A stretch of DNA of 64,000 nt from Pseudomonas iranensis (GCF_014268585.2 NZ_CP077092.1:4092001-4156000), one strand, 5' to 3'; shown: positions 44,987-54,525, counted from the stretch's first letter. Numbers and translations are program-made. Notes: generated by a model not told the origin, from the sequence alone.

Positions 44987-46270
44987 TTACGCGTCCGGCG
45001 CTGCCTTGGCCGTCGGCTCACTGTTTTCGTAGATATACAGTGGCTTGGACTTGCCTTCGATCACGCTTTCATCGATCACGACTTTGCTCACCTCGGACTG
45101 CGAGGGGATCTCATACATCGTGTCGAGCAGCACACCTTCGAGTATCGAACGCAGGCCACGAGCACCGGTTTTACGTTCCAGAGCACGCTTGGCGACCGAT
45201 TTCAGCGCGTCGGAACGGAATTCCAGATCCACGCCTTCCATCTCGAACAGCTTGGCATACTGTTTGGTCAGAGCATTTTTCGGCTCGGTGAGGATTTGCA
45301 TCAGCGCAGCCTCGTCGAGCTCATCCAATGTCGCCAGGACCGGCAGACGACCGACGAATTCCGGGATCAGACCGAACTTGACCAGATCGTCAGGCTCGAC
45401 TTCACGCAGGGATTCACCAACCTTCTTGCCCTCTTCCTTGCTGCGCACTTCGGCGTTGAAGCCGATGCCGCCTTTGGTGGAACGGTTCTGAATGACCTTT
45501 TCCAGGCCGGAGAACGCACCACCGCAGATGAACAGGATGTTACGGGTGTCGACCTGCAGGAACTCCTGCTGCGGATGCTTGCGGCCACCTTGCGGCGGTA
45601 CCGAAGCGACCGTGCCTTCGATCAACTTGAGCAAGGCCTGCTGCACGCCTTCACCGGAAACATCACGGGTGATCGACGGGTTGTCGGACTTGCGGGAAAT
45701 CTTGTCGATTTCATCGATGTAGACAATGCCCATCTGGGCTTTCTCTACGTCGTAATCGCACTTCTGCAGCAGCTTCTGAATGATGTTCTCGACATCTTCA
45801 CCCACGTAACCTGCCTCGGTGAGGGTAGTTGCGTCAGCAATGGTGAACGGAACGTTCAGCAAGCGGGCCAGTGTTTCGGCCAGCAGGGTTTTACCGGAGC
45901 CTGTCGGGCCGATCAGCAGGATGTTGCTCTTGCCGAGTTCGACGTCGTCAGCCTTTTTGTCACGCTGGTTCAGGCGCTTGTAGTGGTTGTACACCGCTAC
46001 GGCCAAAACCTTTTTCGCACGCTCCTGACCAATGACGTACTGGTCAAGGATGCCGCTGATTTCTTTAGGCGAAGGCAATTTATGCGCGCTGCTTTCGGCC
46101 TGTGCTTCCTGCACCTCCTCGCGGATGATGTCATTGCACAGGTCGACGCACTCGTCGCAGATAAAGACCGAGGGGCCGGCAATCAATTTGCGCACTTCAT
46201 GCTGGCTTTTGCCACAGAAGGAGCAATAGAGCAGCTTGCCGTTGTCCTCGCCGTTGCGGGTGTCAGTCAT
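44987..46270 (-). CDS. clpX: ATP-dependent Clp protease ATP-binding subunit ClpX
   Basis: A 427-residue AAA+ unfoldase. The N-terminal zinc-binding domain has four cysteines ([11 protein letters not shown] and [12 protein letters not shown]). Walker A is [12 protein letters not shown] and Walker B is [10 protein letters not shown]. The IGF-type loop that docks ClpP is expected in the segment [10 protein letters not shown]. ClpX recognises and unfolds substrates for ClpP. The ATG at 46270 ([12 protein letters not shown]) is the family start. It lies directly downstream of clpP. Confidence 0.98.
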   Translation of the reverse strand: MTDTRNGEDNGKLLYCSFCGKSQHEVRKLIAGPSVFICDECVDLCNDIIREEVQEAQAESSAHKLPSPKEISGILDQYVIGQERAKKVLAVAVYNHYKRLNQRDKKADDVELGKSNILLIGPTGSGKTLLAETLARLLNVPFTIADATTLTEAGYVGEDVENIIQKLLQKCDYDVEKAQMGIVYIDEIDKISRKSDNPSITRDVSGEGVQQALLKLIEGTVASVPPQGGRKHPQQEFLQVDTRNILFICGGAFSGLEKVIQNRSTKGGIGFNAEVRSKEEGKKVGESLREVEPDDLVKFGLIPEFVGRLPVLATLDELDEAALMQILTEPKNALTKQYAKLFEMEGVDLEFRSDALKSVAKRALERKTGARGLRSILEGVLLDTMYEIPSQSEVSKVVIDESVIEGKSKPLYIYENSEPTAKAAPDA

Positions 46271-46382
46271 TCGTTCGATCCAAATCCGATAGGCTTGCAA
46301 CACAAGATGAAGGCTATTGCGGGCTTTTTCAAGCCCGCCGCTGATCGGACATGCCGATCAGGCCTGTTTTGCGCTGCTTATA

Positions 46383-47018
46383 TTAAGCTGGACGCTGGTT
46401 GATCACTTCGTCGATCAGGCCGTATTCCTTCGCAGCTTCGGCACTCATGAAGTTGTCGCGATTGGTATCGCGCTCGATTTCTTCCAGAGTACGCCCGCTG
46501 TGCTTGGCCATCAGCATGTTCAGACGCTCGCGGATGAAGAGGATTTCCTTGGCGTGGATTTCGATGTCCGACGCCTGGCCCTGGAAACCGCCCAGTGGCT
46601 GGTGAATCATCACGCGCGAGTTCGGCAGGCAGAAACGCTTGCCCGGTGCACCTGCGGTGAGCAGGAATGCGCCCATGCTGCAGGCCTGACCGATGCAGGT
46701 GGTCGACACGTTCGGCTTGATGAACTGCATGGTGTCGTAGATCGACATGCCGGCAGTCACCGAACCGCCCGGCGAGTTGATGTACAGATGGATGTCCTTG
46801 TCCGGGTTTTCCGCTTCAAGGAACAGCAGTTGCGCACAGATCAGGTTGGCCATGTAGTCCTCTACCGGGCCCACCAGAAAGATCACTCGCTCCTTGAGCA
46901 GGCGCGAGTAGATGTCGTAGGCGCGTTCGCCACGAGCGGACTGCTCGACAACCATCGGGACCAGGCCGCCGGCGGCCTGGATATCAGAGTTCTGCTGAAT
47001 ATAAGAATTACGGAACAT
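46383..47018 (-). CDS. clpP: ATP-dependent Clp protease proteolytic subunit ClpP
   Basis: A 211-residue serine peptidase that forms the fourteen-subunit barrel fed by ClpX. The catalytic Ser is in [13 protein letters not shown], the His in [15 protein letters not shown], and the Asp in [30 protein letters not shown] supplies the oxyanion loop. The ATG at 47018 ([18 protein letters not shown]) is chosen because it matches the family start, with a short propeptide-like N-terminus. It follows tig and precedes clpX on the same strand. Confidence 0.97.
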   Translation of the reverse strand: MFRNSYIQQNSDIQAAGGLVPMVVEQSARGERAYDIYSRLLKERVIFLVGPVEDYMANLICAQLLFLEAENPDKDIHLYINSPGGSVTAGMSIYDTMQFIKPNVSTTCIGQACSMGAFLLTAGAPGKRFCLPNSRVMIHQPLGGFQGQASDIEIHAKEILFIRERLNMLMAKHSGRTLEEIERDTNRDNFMSAEAAKEYGLIDEVINQRPA

Positions 47019-47110
47019 GCTCTGCAGTCGCTCCCAAATAGTTATGTCTTGAATACGCATAAGCCAGCTCGAGAGCTGGCTTATGGTGTGCACTTCTAAC
47101 GCAAAATCAA

Positions 47111-48421
47111 TCAGTCGGCTGCTGGAGCTTCTACCGGCTTGACTGCTTCTTCGTAGGAGACCGATTTGTCGGTCACACTAGCTTTCTGCAGAACAGTATC
47201 CACAACTTGTTCTTCCAGCACAACCGAACGCACTTCGTTCAGTTGCTGCTCGTTTTTGTAGTACCACGACACGACCTGCTCTGGCTCCTGGTAAGCGGAA
47301 GCCATTTCCTGAATCATTTCGCGAACGCGAGCTTCGTCAGGCTTGAGGTCGAACTGCTTGACCACTTCAGCAACGATCAGGCCCAGCACGACGCGGCGCT
47401 TGGCCTGTTCTTCGAACAGCTCGGCCGGCAGTTGGTCTGGCTTGATGTTGCCGCCGAACTGCTGAACAGCCTGCACGCGCAGACGGTCAACTTCGTTGGA
47501 CAGCAGAGCCTTTGGCACTTCGATCGGGTTGGTGGCCAGCAGACCGTCCATTACCTGATTCTTGACCTTGGATTTGATCGCCTGACGCAGTTCACGCTCC
47601 ATGTTCTTGCGAACTTCGGTGCGGAAACCGTCGATGCCGCTTTCCTTGATGCCGAATTGAGCGAAGAACTCTTCGTTCAGCTCAGGCAGCTTAGGCTCGG
47701 ACACAGTGTTGACGGTCACGGTGAACTCGGCGGTTTTGCCAGCCAGGTCCAGGTTCTGATAGTCCTCAGGGAAGGTCAGGTTCAGAACGCGTTCTTCGCC
47801 AGCCTTAGCACCAACCAGGCCTTCTTCGAAGCCCGGGATCATGCGGCCGGAACCCAGTACCAGCTGAGTACCCTTGGCGGAGCCACCAGCGAACACTTCG
47901 CCGTCAACCTTGCCAACGAAATCGATGTTCAGCTGATCTTCGTTCTGCGCGGCACGGTCAGCCACTTCGAAACGGGTGTTCTGCTTGCGCAGGATGTCGA
48001 GCATCTTGTCCAGGTCAGCGTCAGCCACTTCAGCGCTCAGACGCTCAACGGTGATGCCTTCGAAGCCAGCAACGGTGAACTCAGGGAAGACTTCGAATAC
48101 AGCAACGTATTCCAGATCCTTGCCCGCTTCGAGCGACTTTGGCTCGATCGAAGGCGAACCGGCAGGGTTGAGCTTCTGCTCGACCACAGCTTCATAGAAG
48201 GAAGACTGGATGACGTCGCCTACCGCTTCCTGACGCGCATCAGCACCGAAACGGCGCTTGATTTCGCTCATTGGCACTTTGCCTGGACGGAAGCCAGCAA
48301 TTTTGGCCTTTTGGGCAGTCTGCTGCAGACGCTTGTTGACCTGAGTCTCGATGCGCTCTGCCGGCACGGTGACGCTCATGCGGCGCTCGAGAGCAGTAGT
48401 ATTTTCAACAGAAACTTGCAT
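47111..48421 (-). CDS. tig: Trigger factor
   Basis: A 436-residue ribosome-associated chaperone and prolyl isomerase. The N-terminal ribosome-binding domain includes the loop [17 protein letters not shown] (about residues 43-59), which docks on protein L23. The middle is the FKBP-type isomerase ([40 protein letters not shown]), followed by the long helical C-terminal arms. The ATG at 48421 ([17 protein letters not shown]) is the family start with GAGGAAT before it. It heads the tig-clpP-clpX-lon-hupB series. Confidence 0.97.
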   Translation of the reverse strand: MQVSVENTTALERRMSVTVPAERIETQVNKRLQQTAQKAKIAGFRPGKVPMSEIKRRFGADARQEAVGDVIQSSFYEAVVEQKLNPAGSPSIEPKSLEAGKDLEYVAVFEVFPEFTVAGFEGITVERLSAEVADADLDKMLDILRKQNTRFEVADRAAQNEDQLNIDFVGKVDGEVFAGGSAKGTQLVLGSGRMIPGFEEGLVGAKAGEERVLNLTFPEDYQNLDLAGKTAEFTVTVNTVSEPKLPELNEEFFAQFGIKESGIDGFRTEVRKNMERELRQAIKSKVKNQVMDGLLATNPIEVPKALLSNEVDRLRVQAVQQFGGNIKPDQLPAELFEEQAKRRVVLGLIVAEVVKQFDLKPDEARVREMIQEMASAYQEPEQVVSWYYKNEQQLNEVRSVVLEEQVVDTVLQKASVTDKSVSYEEAVKPVEAPAAD

Positions 48422-48784
48422 GGATATTCCTCGTTGCACAGACGTTAGCCGGCCGTTTCCGACCCCAGAATCAAGGGCATGCATTCTAGTGGGTCAAACT
48501 CAAGAAGTCACCCTACTGAAAACGGGTAAAAAAACAGCAGGCAATTTATAGGGAGCGCCGCACGAATGCCGTGCACTCCACTGGCGAATACAAGCGATCA
48601 CGTCAGGGCTCTGCAGCAACGCTTCTATATATAGAAGCAACTATCAAATCCGCCCCGACAGACGTTCCGGCAAAACCGGAACGACGAGCAGTTCAGCGTC
48701 ATCCGATCCTTTAAAAGCGATGAAGTGCCCTGCCCTGCGCTTCGAAATCGGCCATGGCCGGATTTCGAAACCGCTAAAACAAAA
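48422..48784. other. Intergenic stretch upstream of tig
   Basis: About 360 bases without a gene. It contains a perfect 18-base palindrome at 48621-48638, a perfect hairpin CGTTCCGG-CAAAA-CCGGAACG near 48663-48683, and must contain the tig promoter, which I could not place with confidence. Confidence 0.5.
48621..48638. promoter_or_regulatory. Perfect 18-bp palindrome upstream of tig
   Basis: GCTTCTATATATAGAAGC is a perfect inverted repeat about 200 bases before the tig start. It could be an operator or a small hairpin; no matching regulator is recognised. Confidence 0.4.
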
Positions 48785-48813
48785 AAGGCGCCAGACTGTT
48801 AAATCTGGCGCCT
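48785..48813 (-). terminator. Terminator after the distal tRNA-His
   Basis: Minus strand: AGGCGCCAGATTT-AACAGT-CTGGCGCCT with a following T run (TTTTTTG). Confidence 0.85.
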
Positions 48814-48822
48814 TTCGAAATA

Positions 48823-48899
48823 TGGGGTGGACGATGGGGATCGAACCCACGACAACGGGAGTCACAATCCCGTGCTCTACCAACTGAGCTACGCCCACC
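48823..48899 (-). tRNA. tRNA-His (GTG), distal copy
   Basis: Complete cloverleaf on the minus strand: acceptor GTGGGCG/CGTCCAC with the extra G at position -1 specific to histidine, D-arm TAGCTCAGTTGGTAGAGCA, anticodon GTG in GGATTGTGACTCC, and encoded CCA. It is identical to the copy at 49118. Confidence 0.97.
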
Positions 48900-48975
48900 A
48901 TATTGCGTAACAAAAAAGCCAAACAACTTCTTTGTCGTAACTTCATCAGGCCCGAGGCGCAGATAAAGCTTTATT

Positions 48976-49060
48976 TGGTGCGGATGAAGAGACTCGAACT
49001 CTTACGCCTCGCGGCGCTGGAACCTAAATCCAGTGTGTCTACCAATTCCACCACATCCGC
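48976..49060 (-). tRNA. tRNA-Leu (TAG)
   Basis: 85 bases with a long variable arm, acceptor GCGGATG/CATCCGC, anticodon TAG in CTGGATTTAGGTTCCAG, T-loop AGTTCGAGTCT and encoded CCA. Confidence 0.97.
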
Positions 49061-49075
49061 GGATGAAGCTTTTAA

Positions 49076-49107
49076 AGCAAAGGCGCCAGACCGTTAAATC
49101 TGGCGCC
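49076..49107 (-). terminator. Hairpin between tRNA-His and tRNA-Leu
   Basis: The same AGGCGCCAGA...TCTGGCGCCT hairpin as at 48785, part of a duplicated tRNA-His-plus-hairpin unit. It may be a processing signal or partial terminator within the tRNA transcript. Confidence 0.65.
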
Positions 49108-49117
49108 TTTCGAAATA

Positions 49118-49194
49118 TGGGGTGGACGATGGGGATCGAACCCACGACAACGGGAGTCACAATCCCGTGCTCTACCAACTGAGCTACGCCCACC
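49118..49194 (-). tRNA. tRNA-His (GTG), proximal copy
   Basis: The same sequence as the copy at 48823, including the G at position -1, the GTG anticodon and the encoded CCA. Confidence 0.97.
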
Positions 49195-49225
49195 ATATCG
49201 CGTTACTTGTGCCAAAGCTGCCTAA

Positions 49226-49302
49226 TGGCGCACCCGGCAGGACTCGAACCTGCGACCATCCGCTTAGAAGGCGGATGCTCTATCCAGCTGAGCTACGGGC
49301 GC
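49226..49302 (-). tRNA. tRNA-Arg (TCT)
   Basis: 77 bases, acceptor GCGCCCG/CGGGTGC, D-arm TAGCTCAGCTGGATAGAGCA, anticodon TCT in CCGCCTTCTAAGCGG, T-loop GGTTCGAGTCC and encoded CCA. It is the first gene of the tRNA transcript. Confidence 0.97.
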
Positions 49303-49417
49303 CTTGTTAATCTGTACTCTTAAAGGACTACAAACTAAGTGCTTTCCAGCGTCGCAGAACCTTGATTCCGCTCCACCTTCTTAACCAGTGCTAGGCTGTG
49401 CCCGACAAGTGCGACGA

Positions 49418-49446
49418 ATAGTATAGAGGGCTCCAAAGGTCGTCAA
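49418..49446 (-). promoter_or_regulatory. Promoter of the tRNA-Arg-His-Leu-His operon
   Basis: Minus strand: TTGACG (49446-49441), 17-base spacer, TACTAT (49423-49418), about 115 bases before tRNA-Arg, with a GC-rich stretch after the -10 as in stringently controlled stable-RNA promoters. Confidence 0.75.
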
Positions 49447-49577
49447 ATCCTTTTTGAAAAAAATTCATTTAATTAAAGGAGTTAGAGGAATTTGCTGACC
49501 AAGCGCCTTTGCCCTCACCGCTCGACATGCGAGAATGCGTTCTCATTTTTTCCCCTCTCGATGGTTAATCACGCGCA

Positions 49578-50432
49578 ATGACTGCACAACTAATCGACGG
49601 CAAATCGATCGCCGCCAGCCTGCGCCAGCAGATCGCCCAACGAGTTGCCGAGCGTCGCCAGCAAGGCCTGCGCACCCCCGGCCTCGCGGTGATCCTGGTC
49701 GGCAGCGATCCTGCCTCTCAGGTTTATGTCTCGCACAAGCGTAAAGACTGTGAAGAGGTTGGCTTCCTCTCTCAAGCCTACGACCTGCCCTCCGACACCA
49801 CTCAGGACGCCCTGACCGATCTGATCGATCGCCTCAACGACGATCCGGCCATCGACGGCGTGCTCCTGCAGTTGCCTCTGCCCGAACACCTCGACGCGTC
49901 CAAGCTGCTGGAACGCATTCGCCCGGACAAAGACGTCGACGGCTTCCACCCGTACAACGTCGGTCGCCTGGCCCAGCGCATCCCGCTGCTGCGCCCCTGC
50001 ACCCCGAAAGGCATCATGACTTTGCTGGAGAGCACTGGCGCTGATCTTTACGGGATGGACGCGGTAGTCGTGGGCGCCTCGAATATCGTCGGTCGCCCGA
50101 TGGCCATGGAATTGCTGCTGGCCGGCTGCACCGTCACCGTGACTCACCGCTTCACCAAGGACCTGGCCGGTCACGTCGGTCGTGCCGATCTGGTAGTCGT
50201 TGCCGCCGGCAAACCGGGCCTGGTCAAAGGCGAGTGGATCAAGGAAGGCGCGATCGTGATCGACGTCGGCATCAACCGTCAGGACGACGGCAAACTGGTC
50301 GGTGACGTCGTCTACGAAACCGCCCTGCCCCGGGCTGGCTGGATCACTCCGGTACCGGGCGGCGTTGGCCCGATGACCCGCGCCTGCCTGCTGGAAAACA
50401 CGCTCTACGCCGCGGAAACCCTGCACGTCTGA
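49578..50432 (+). CDS. folD: Bifunctional methylenetetrahydrofolate dehydrogenase/cyclohydrolase
   Basis: A 284-residue enzyme that interconverts methylene-, methenyl- and formyl-tetrahydrofolate using NADP. The signature regions [15 protein letters not shown], with the catalytic lysine in the YVxxK motif (read here as VSHKRK), [39 protein letters not shown] and [12 protein letters not shown] are complete. The NADP-binding fold [18 protein letters not shown] follows. It is divergent from the tRNA operon, as in other pseudomonads. Confidence 0.97.
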   Translation: MTAQLIDGKSIAASLRQQIAQRVAERRQQGLRTPGLAVILVGSDPASQVYVSHKRKDCEEVGFLSQAYDLPSDTTQDALTDLIDRLNDDPAIDGVLLQLPLPEHLDASKLLERIRPDKDVDGFHPYNVGRLAQRIPLLRPCTPKGIMTLLESTGADLYGMDAVVVGASNIVGRPMAMELLLAGCTVTVTHRFTKDLAGHVGRADLVVVAAGKPGLVKGEWIKEGAIVIDVGINRQDDGKLVGDVVYETALPRAGWITPVPGGVGPMTRACLLENTLYAAETLHV

Positions 50433-50454
50433 TCGAATTTTTCCGCTGCACCAG

Positions 50455-50478
50455 AACCCCGCCTCGTGCGGGGTTTTT
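50455..50478 (+). terminator. Terminator of folD
   Basis: AACCCCGC-CTCGT-GCGGGGTT stem followed by TTT. Confidence 0.88.
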
Positions 50479-50662
50479 CGTGCCTGAGAAAAAACTTCAA
50501 CCGTTCGCCGGAAACCGCTCTTTTTACAGGCCTTTTCACGAGATTTTCAGGTCTTACAAACAACCATCGACAGTTCTTCAGCCATACTTCTAAAATGCGC
50601 CGATTTTAAGAAATAACCCGTTACAAAATAACGGTATATCCAACCTTTTAGAGTTCGCCCGC

Positions 50663-51601
50663 GTGAAAATTCGTCTCTCGATTCTGAGCCTGTTGTTTGC
50701 TGTTACAGGCACATTCATCACGCCAACGATCAACGCTGCGGAAACCACCGCTGTCCCACGTGACGCTTCGACTTTGAAGATCGCGTCTGGCAGCGCCCTG
50801 CTCATGGATATGCAGACCAACAAAGTCATCTATTCCAGCAACCCTGACGTGATCGTGCCGATCGCTTCCGTCAGCAAGCTGATGACGGGCCTGGTCGTGG
50901 TAGAAGCTCGACAGAACATGGACGAATGGATCGATGTCGACATCAGGAACACCCCGGAAATGAAGGGTGTGTTCTCCCGGGTCAAACTCAAGAGTGAGCT
51001 GCCGCGCCGCGAGATGCTGTTGATCGCCTTGATGTCCTCGGAAAACCGCGCTGCCGCCAGCCTCGCCCATCACTATCCGGGCGGCTACGCTGCTTTTATC
51101 GCGGCGATGAACGCCAAGGCCAAGGCGCTGGGCATGACCAGCACGCACTTCGTCGAGCCTACCGGTTTGTCGGAGCGCAACGTTTCCACCGCCCGCGATC
51201 TGAGCAAATTGCTGGTGGCCGCGCACAAGCAACCGCTTCTGGTGCAACTGACCACCACCAAGGAAAAAACCGTGGCGTTCCGCAAGCCCAACTACACCTT
51301 GGGCTTTCGCAATACCGATCATTTGGTCAACAAGGCTGATTGGGACATCAAGATCACCAAGACCGGTTTCACCAACCCGGCCGGCCATTGCCTGGTGTTA
51401 GTGACGAAGATGGGCAACCGTCCGGTTGCGCTGGTGATTCTCGATGCGTTTGGCAAGTACACGCATTTTGCCGATGCCAGCCGTATCCGCAGCTGGGTGG
51501 AAACCGGACGCAGCGCCACGGTTCCCGCGGTGGCGCAGCAATATAAAGCCGACAAGAACCTCAAGAGCCGTCAGAGCGGCGTAGTCGAAGCGGCGAAATA
51601 G
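50663..51601 (+). CDS. pbpG: D-alanyl-D-alanine endopeptidase (PBP7/8)
   Basis: A 312-residue penicillin-binding protein with a cleavable signal peptide ([25 protein letters not shown]). The three active-site motifs are present: SVSK (nucleophile serine and lysine, near residue 72), SEN in LMSSENRAA, and KTG in [15 protein letters not shown]7-type enzymes cut DD-crosslinks in peptidoglycan in the periplasm. The start codon is GTG at 50663. A strong terminator follows at 51616. Confidence 0.94.
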   Translation: MKIRLSILSLLFAVTGTFITPTINAAETTAVPRDASTLKIASGSALLMDMQTNKVIYSSNPDVIVPIASVSKLMTGLVVVEARQNMDEWIDVDIRNTPEMKGVFSRVKLKSELPRREMLLIALMSSENRAAASLAHHYPGGYAAFIAAMNAKAKALGMTSTHFVEPTGLSERNVSTARDLSKLLVAAHKQPLLVQLTTTKEKTVAFRKPNYTLGFRNTDHLVNKADWDIKITKTGFTNPAGHCLVLVTKMGNRPVALVILDAFGKYTHFADASRIRSWVETGRSATVPAVAQQYKADKNLKSRQSGVVEAAK

Positions 51602-51615
51602 AACCCGCAGCAATG

Positions 51616-51647
51616 AAAAAGCCCCGAATCTTCGGGGCTTTTTTTCG
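51616..51647 (+). terminator. Terminator of pbpG
   Basis: AAAAAGCCCCGAA-TC-TTCGGGGCTTTTT, a 13-bp stem, ending in seven T residues; it can also serve the convergent small gene. Confidence 0.92.
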
Positions 51648-51655
51648 TCTGCGCA

Positions 51656-51862
51656 TCAGTCGTTGGGCAGCGGCATCTTGTCGTCATCGGGGATGCCATC
51701 GCCCGAGCTCGGCTCTGGCGAAACCTCCGGCGTCAGCACATTGGGCCGGGCCAGCGGGTCACGCATCGGGCTGTCCGGGTCCAGCACCGGATCAACCTCA
51801 GGCTCCGGCGTGGTCGGCACGCTGTCAGGTTTGTGGTCATCGAAGCTTGAATCGGTACTCAT
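51656..51862 (-). CDS. Small acidic Pro-rich protein (hypothetical)
   Basis: A 68-residue protein (MSTDSSFDDHKPDSVP...), rich in Asp, Pro, Glu and Ser, with no hydrophobic stretch and no cysteine. It is predicted disordered. The ATG at 51862 follows GAGGTG, so it is probably translated. It ends in KMPLPND. It lies 12 bases downstream of a second acidic small ORF of the same length and similar composition (shared DPDSP and PEP-type words). The function is unknown. Confidence 0.65.
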   Translation of the reverse strand: MSTDSSFDDHKPDSVPTTPEPEVDPVLDPDSPMRDPLARPNVLTPEVSPEPSSGDGIPDDDKMPLPND

Positions 51863-51874
51863 ACGCACCTCACA

Positions 51875-52081
51875 TCAAGGTTTCAGATCGGCTAACGGAT
51901 CATAGGGCTTGGCCGGTTTCTTCTGATCTTCACCGGGCTCGACATCCAGCGGCGCCTTCGCCGGCCCGACCGGATCGACTTGCGGATCGTCAAGGTCCGG
52001 CGAATCCGGATCGAATCCCAGATCATCACCCGAGGAATGTTCGGACGAGTGCGGGCCTTTCGGGTTTGGGGAATCTGCCAT
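51875..52081 (-). CDS. Small acidic protein, DUF6021-like
   Basis: A 68-residue disordered protein (MADSPNPKGPHSSEHSSGDD, then LGFDPDSPDLDDPQVDPVGPAKAP). The ATG at 52081 has a near-perfect GGAGGCAAC ribosome site. The segment SSGDDLGFDPDSPDLDDPQVDPVGPAKAP is one I associate with a conserved Pseudomonas family (DUF6021), from memory. It is probably cotranscribed with the following small ORF. The function is unknown. Confidence 0.7.
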   Translation of the reverse strand: MADSPNPKGPHSSEHSSGDDLGFDPDSPDLDDPQVDPVGPAKAPLDVEPGEDQKKPAKPYDPLADLKP

Positions 52082-52171
52082 GTTGCCTCCTTGATTCACC
52101 CGCGAAGCACGGGCATTAATCTTCAGAGGCTGGCCGGGCGCAGTCGTGCCCGGCAGATGACGAACGGAGGC

Positions 52172-52843
52172 TTATTGCGCCGCCAGAGCCTTTCGCGCCT
52201 GCGCCGCAGCATTTTCTTCACCGGCCTGCGCCAGTTCATCGGCGGCTTTCAGCCAACGGGAGCGGTCGACGGCTGCCGGGATCTGCGCCGGTTTCTGAAT
52301 CAGGATTGCCCAGCCACCGGCCTTTTCGAGCGCTGCTTGAAAACTGCCGAAATCCATCAACTGCCGACGATTCATGCCGGCGCGCAGCAGGACTTTCTGT
52401 TTGTTGCGATCGTAGCCGGACAGGATCGCGTAACGCGGCTCGGCCCAGAATGCCGAACCTTCGCTGAAACGCACCATGACCGGATAGCCCGCTGCGACCT
52501 GGGTCAGCAAGGCTGGCAGCTTGCTGTCGAGCGGATAAACCACCAAGCCATATTCGCGAGCAAGGTTCTGCATGTTTTGCTGCAGCTTGTCCTCAGCGCC
52601 CGGCAAGTGCAGCGGTTTTTCCAGAAGGCCCGGGGTGATCACGATGCCTTGTTGCGACAGCAGACTGGCCAGCACCTGTGGCCCACTCTGGTTGGCTTCG
52701 CCACGATAGAAGGTGCCGCTGAGCTCAACCCGCTCCGGCAAGCGCTTGACTTCCGGGGCCACGTTGCCCGCGCATCCGCTCAGCACCACCGCGCAAGCGC
52801 CGGCAAGCAACGCTCCGCGCACTCGAGAAAATACCTGCACCAT
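52172..52843 (-). CDS. C39-peptidase-like lipoprotein lacking catalytic Cys and His
   Basis: A 223-residue lipoprotein. The signal peptide ends in lipobox VLSGC (Cys24). The fold pattern of the PA2778-like C39 family is visible (RVELSGTFYRGEANQSGPQVLASLLSQQG; YPVMVRFSEG...YAILSGYD). The usual QCGP cysteine is Ser53, and the histidine before the YAxxxGYD strand is Arg137. The protein should therefore not be a cysteine peptidase; a binding role is more likely. The C-terminus (from about 180) has helices with a TPR-like look. Confidence 0.7.
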   Translation of the reverse strand: MVQVFSRVRGALLAGACAVVLSGCAGNVAPEVKRLPERVELSGTFYRGEANQSGPQVLASLLSQQGIVITPGLLEKPLHLPGAEDKLQQNMQNLAREYGLVVYPLDSKLPALLTQVAAGYPVMVRFSEGSAFWAEPRYAILSGYDRNKQKVLLRAGMNRRQLMDFGSFQAALEKAGGWAILIQKPAQIPAAVDRSRWLKAADELAQAGEENAAAQARKALAAQ

Positions 52844-53078
52844 CAGTCACTCTCTTCCAGACGCCGGTCATCGTGTTCCGGCAACGCCAGCGATCATAGA
52901 GCCGCACCCGCCCGCGGTATAGCCTTAAACCGCAGACTCTGCGATTGCATAGAGCAAACTGATTGGTGACTAACGACCTTTGGTCAATAGCTTGAAACAC
53001 CCCATTGACTAGACTGTCACTGAAATAGAGCGAATTGCGAAAAGCGGGCGCCCGATGCAGGGCGAAGAGGAGGCACCA

Positions 53079-53243
53079 ATGAGCCTGACCATGACCATCG
53101 TGATGTTGATAGCCGGCTGGCTGGCCGTGGCGACTGCCATGTTGTGGGGCGTGCTGCGGATTTCGCGGCGCCATCATCCGGTGCAGACGATGCCGGTTGA
53201 GAAGACAGAGAAGCATCCAGTGCGGCACGTTGCTGCGCATTGA
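53079..53243 (+). CDS. Small single-pass membrane protein
   Basis: A 54-residue protein: MSLTMTIVMLIAGWLAVATAMLWGVLRISRR is one transmembrane helix (residues 4-26) ended by positive charges, then a hydrophilic tail with His residues. The ATG at 53079 follows GAGGAGGCACC, a very strong ribosome site. An in-frame ATG at 53055 lacks one. There is no known function; a role as a membrane-complex subunit is possible. Confidence 0.65.
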   Translation: MSLTMTIVMLIAGWLAVATAMLWGVLRISRRHHPVQTMPVEKTEKHPVRHVAAH

Positions 53244-53251
53244 AGATCAAG

Positions 53252-53420
53252 AGCCCCTCACCCTAGCCCTCTCCCGGAGGGAGAGGGAACTGACCGGGTT
53301 GTTCTTCCGGATTAGGTCGACGTGACATATCCAGCCGAACTCAGCATTTGAAAAGCCCAAAAATCGGCTCCCTCTCCCTCGGGAGAGGGCTGGGCGGGCG
53401 GCGTTCCGATGAGGGGCTGG
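53252..53420. repeat. Dispersed 170-bp inverted repeat (AGCCCCTCA type)
   Basis: Begins AGCCCCTCACCCTAGCCCTC and ends with the complement GATGAGGGGCT. Inner arms CTCTCCCGGAGGGAGAGGG and CTCCCTCTCCCTCGGGAGAGG are palindromes themselves. This is a third dispersed intergenic repeat type in the window. Confidence 0.85.
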
Positions 53421-53453
53421 CTTTCAAACACACCGCAAATACCAAAGCGAAAA

Positions 53454-53490
53454 AAAACCGCCTGAGCTCAACCAGCCCAGGCGGTTTTTT
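53454..53490 (-). terminator. Terminator of the TerC-family gene
   Basis: AAAACCGCCTG...CAGGCGGTTTT stem with flanking A and T runs; it can work in both directions. Confidence 0.85.
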
Positions 53491-53503
53491 GTGTTCTCAG
53501 CAA

Positions 53504-54253
53504 TTACGCCTGCTGAGCAACCTTCTTCTGCTTCGCCCGGCGCGACATCATGTTCAATACTTCGATACCAGCCGAGAATGCCATGGCCGCGTACACATAG
53601 CCTTTCGGTACGTGGGCGCCGAAGCCTTCGGCGATCAGCGTCATGCCGATCATGATCAGGAAGCCCAGCGCCAGCATGACCACGGTCGGGTTGTCGTTGA
53701 TGAACTTGGCCAGCGGATCAGCCGCGAGCAGCATCACCAGCACCGACACTACTACCGCGATGATCATGATCGGCAAGTGTTCGGTCATGCCGACAGCGGT
53801 AATGATGCTGTCGATCGAGAACACCATGTCGAGCATCAGGATCTGACCGATAGCCGCAGCAAAACCCAGGGTTACGGTGGAAGTCGCGGTCTTGGGGTCT
53901 TCCGGCGACGGGTCCATGCTGTGATGGATCTCGGTCGTGGCTTTCCACACCAGGAACAGACCACCGGCAATGAGGATCATGTCCTTCCAGGAGAACGCCT
54001 GGCCAAGGATTTCGATCACAGGCTCGGTCAACTGCACGATGAACGCGATGGTGCTCAACAACGCCAGACGCAGAATCAGGGCCATGCCGATACCGATACG
54101 GCGCGCCTTCTGCCGATGCTGTTCGGGCAGTTTGTTGGTCAGGATCGAGATAAAGATCAGGTTATCGATGCCGAGCACGATTTCCATCACCACCAATGTG
54201 GCCAAAGCAACCCAAGCGGTGGGGCTGGCGGCGAGTTCTAACAGATATTCCAT
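53504..54253 (-). CDS. TerC-family integral membrane protein
   Basis: A 249-residue protein with about seven hydrophobic helices. The paired signatures [18 protein letters not shown] (helix 1) and [17 protein letters not shown] carry the conserved acidic residues (Glu, Asp-Asn, Asp) used in this family for metal handling. TerC relatives export manganese or calcium, or assist folding of exported proteins. No manganese riboswitch is possible in the 29-base gap to the preceding lipoprotein gene, so its expression probably depends on that gene's promoter or an internal one. Confidence 0.9.
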   Translation of the reverse strand: MEYLLELAASPTAWVALATLVVMEIVLGIDNLIFISILTNKLPEQHRQKARRIGIGMALILRLALLSTIAFIVQLTEPVIEILGQAFSWKDMILIAGGLFLVWKATTEIHHSMDPSPEDPKTATSTVTLGFAAAIGQILMLDMVFSIDSIITAVGMTEHLPIMIIAVVVSVLVMLLAADPLAKFINDNPTVVMLALGFLIMIGMTLIAEGFGAHVPKGYVYAAMAFSAGIEVLNMMSRRAKQKKVAQQA

Positions 54254-54282
54254 GGGTCAGTCCTGACTCTGTGTAAGACGGT

Positions 54283-54525
54283 TCAGATGGTCTTGGAGGA
54301 AGATTCGGATTCTTCCGCCTGTTTTTCCGGTGTTTCTTTCTTCTGGATCAAGCCACCGGTGGCATCGCTGAGCGCTTGCTCGGCGGCCTTATGGGTGTCA
54401 TCGATCGCTTGCTTGGCAGTTTCAGCCGCCGCGCCCATCAGTTGCTGGGCGCTTTTTTCCGCCTGCTCACAACCGGCCAGTACCAGTAAAGACGCAAACA
54501 TCACTGCGGGAAATGTGTATTTCAT
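54283..54525 (-). CDS. Small lipoprotein with helical tail
   Basis: An 80-residue lipoprotein: MKYTFPAVMFASLLVLAGC ends in a lipobox (Cys19), followed by an Ala/Glu/Lys-rich amphipathic helix (AEKSAQQLMGAAAETAKQAIDD) and an acidic tail with Ser-Glu repeats. The start at 54525 has an AAGGAAACC ribosome site. It is a short distance upstream of the terC gene on the same strand. The function is unknown; it resembles small entericidin-like or Lpp-like envelope proteins only in general build. Confidence 0.8.
   Translation of the reverse strand: MKYTFPAVMFASLLVLAGCEQAEKSAQQLMGAAAETAKQAIDDTHKAAEQALSDATGGLIQKKETPEKQAEESESSSKTI

Noticed and set aside
44966..46402. 478-codon frame antisense to clpX
   Set aside because: Same reason; ClpX on the minus strand is unmistakable.
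54254..54282. Manganese (yybP-ykoY) riboswitch before the TerC-family gene
   Set aside because: The gap to the upstream lipoprotein gene is only 29 bases, too short for the element.
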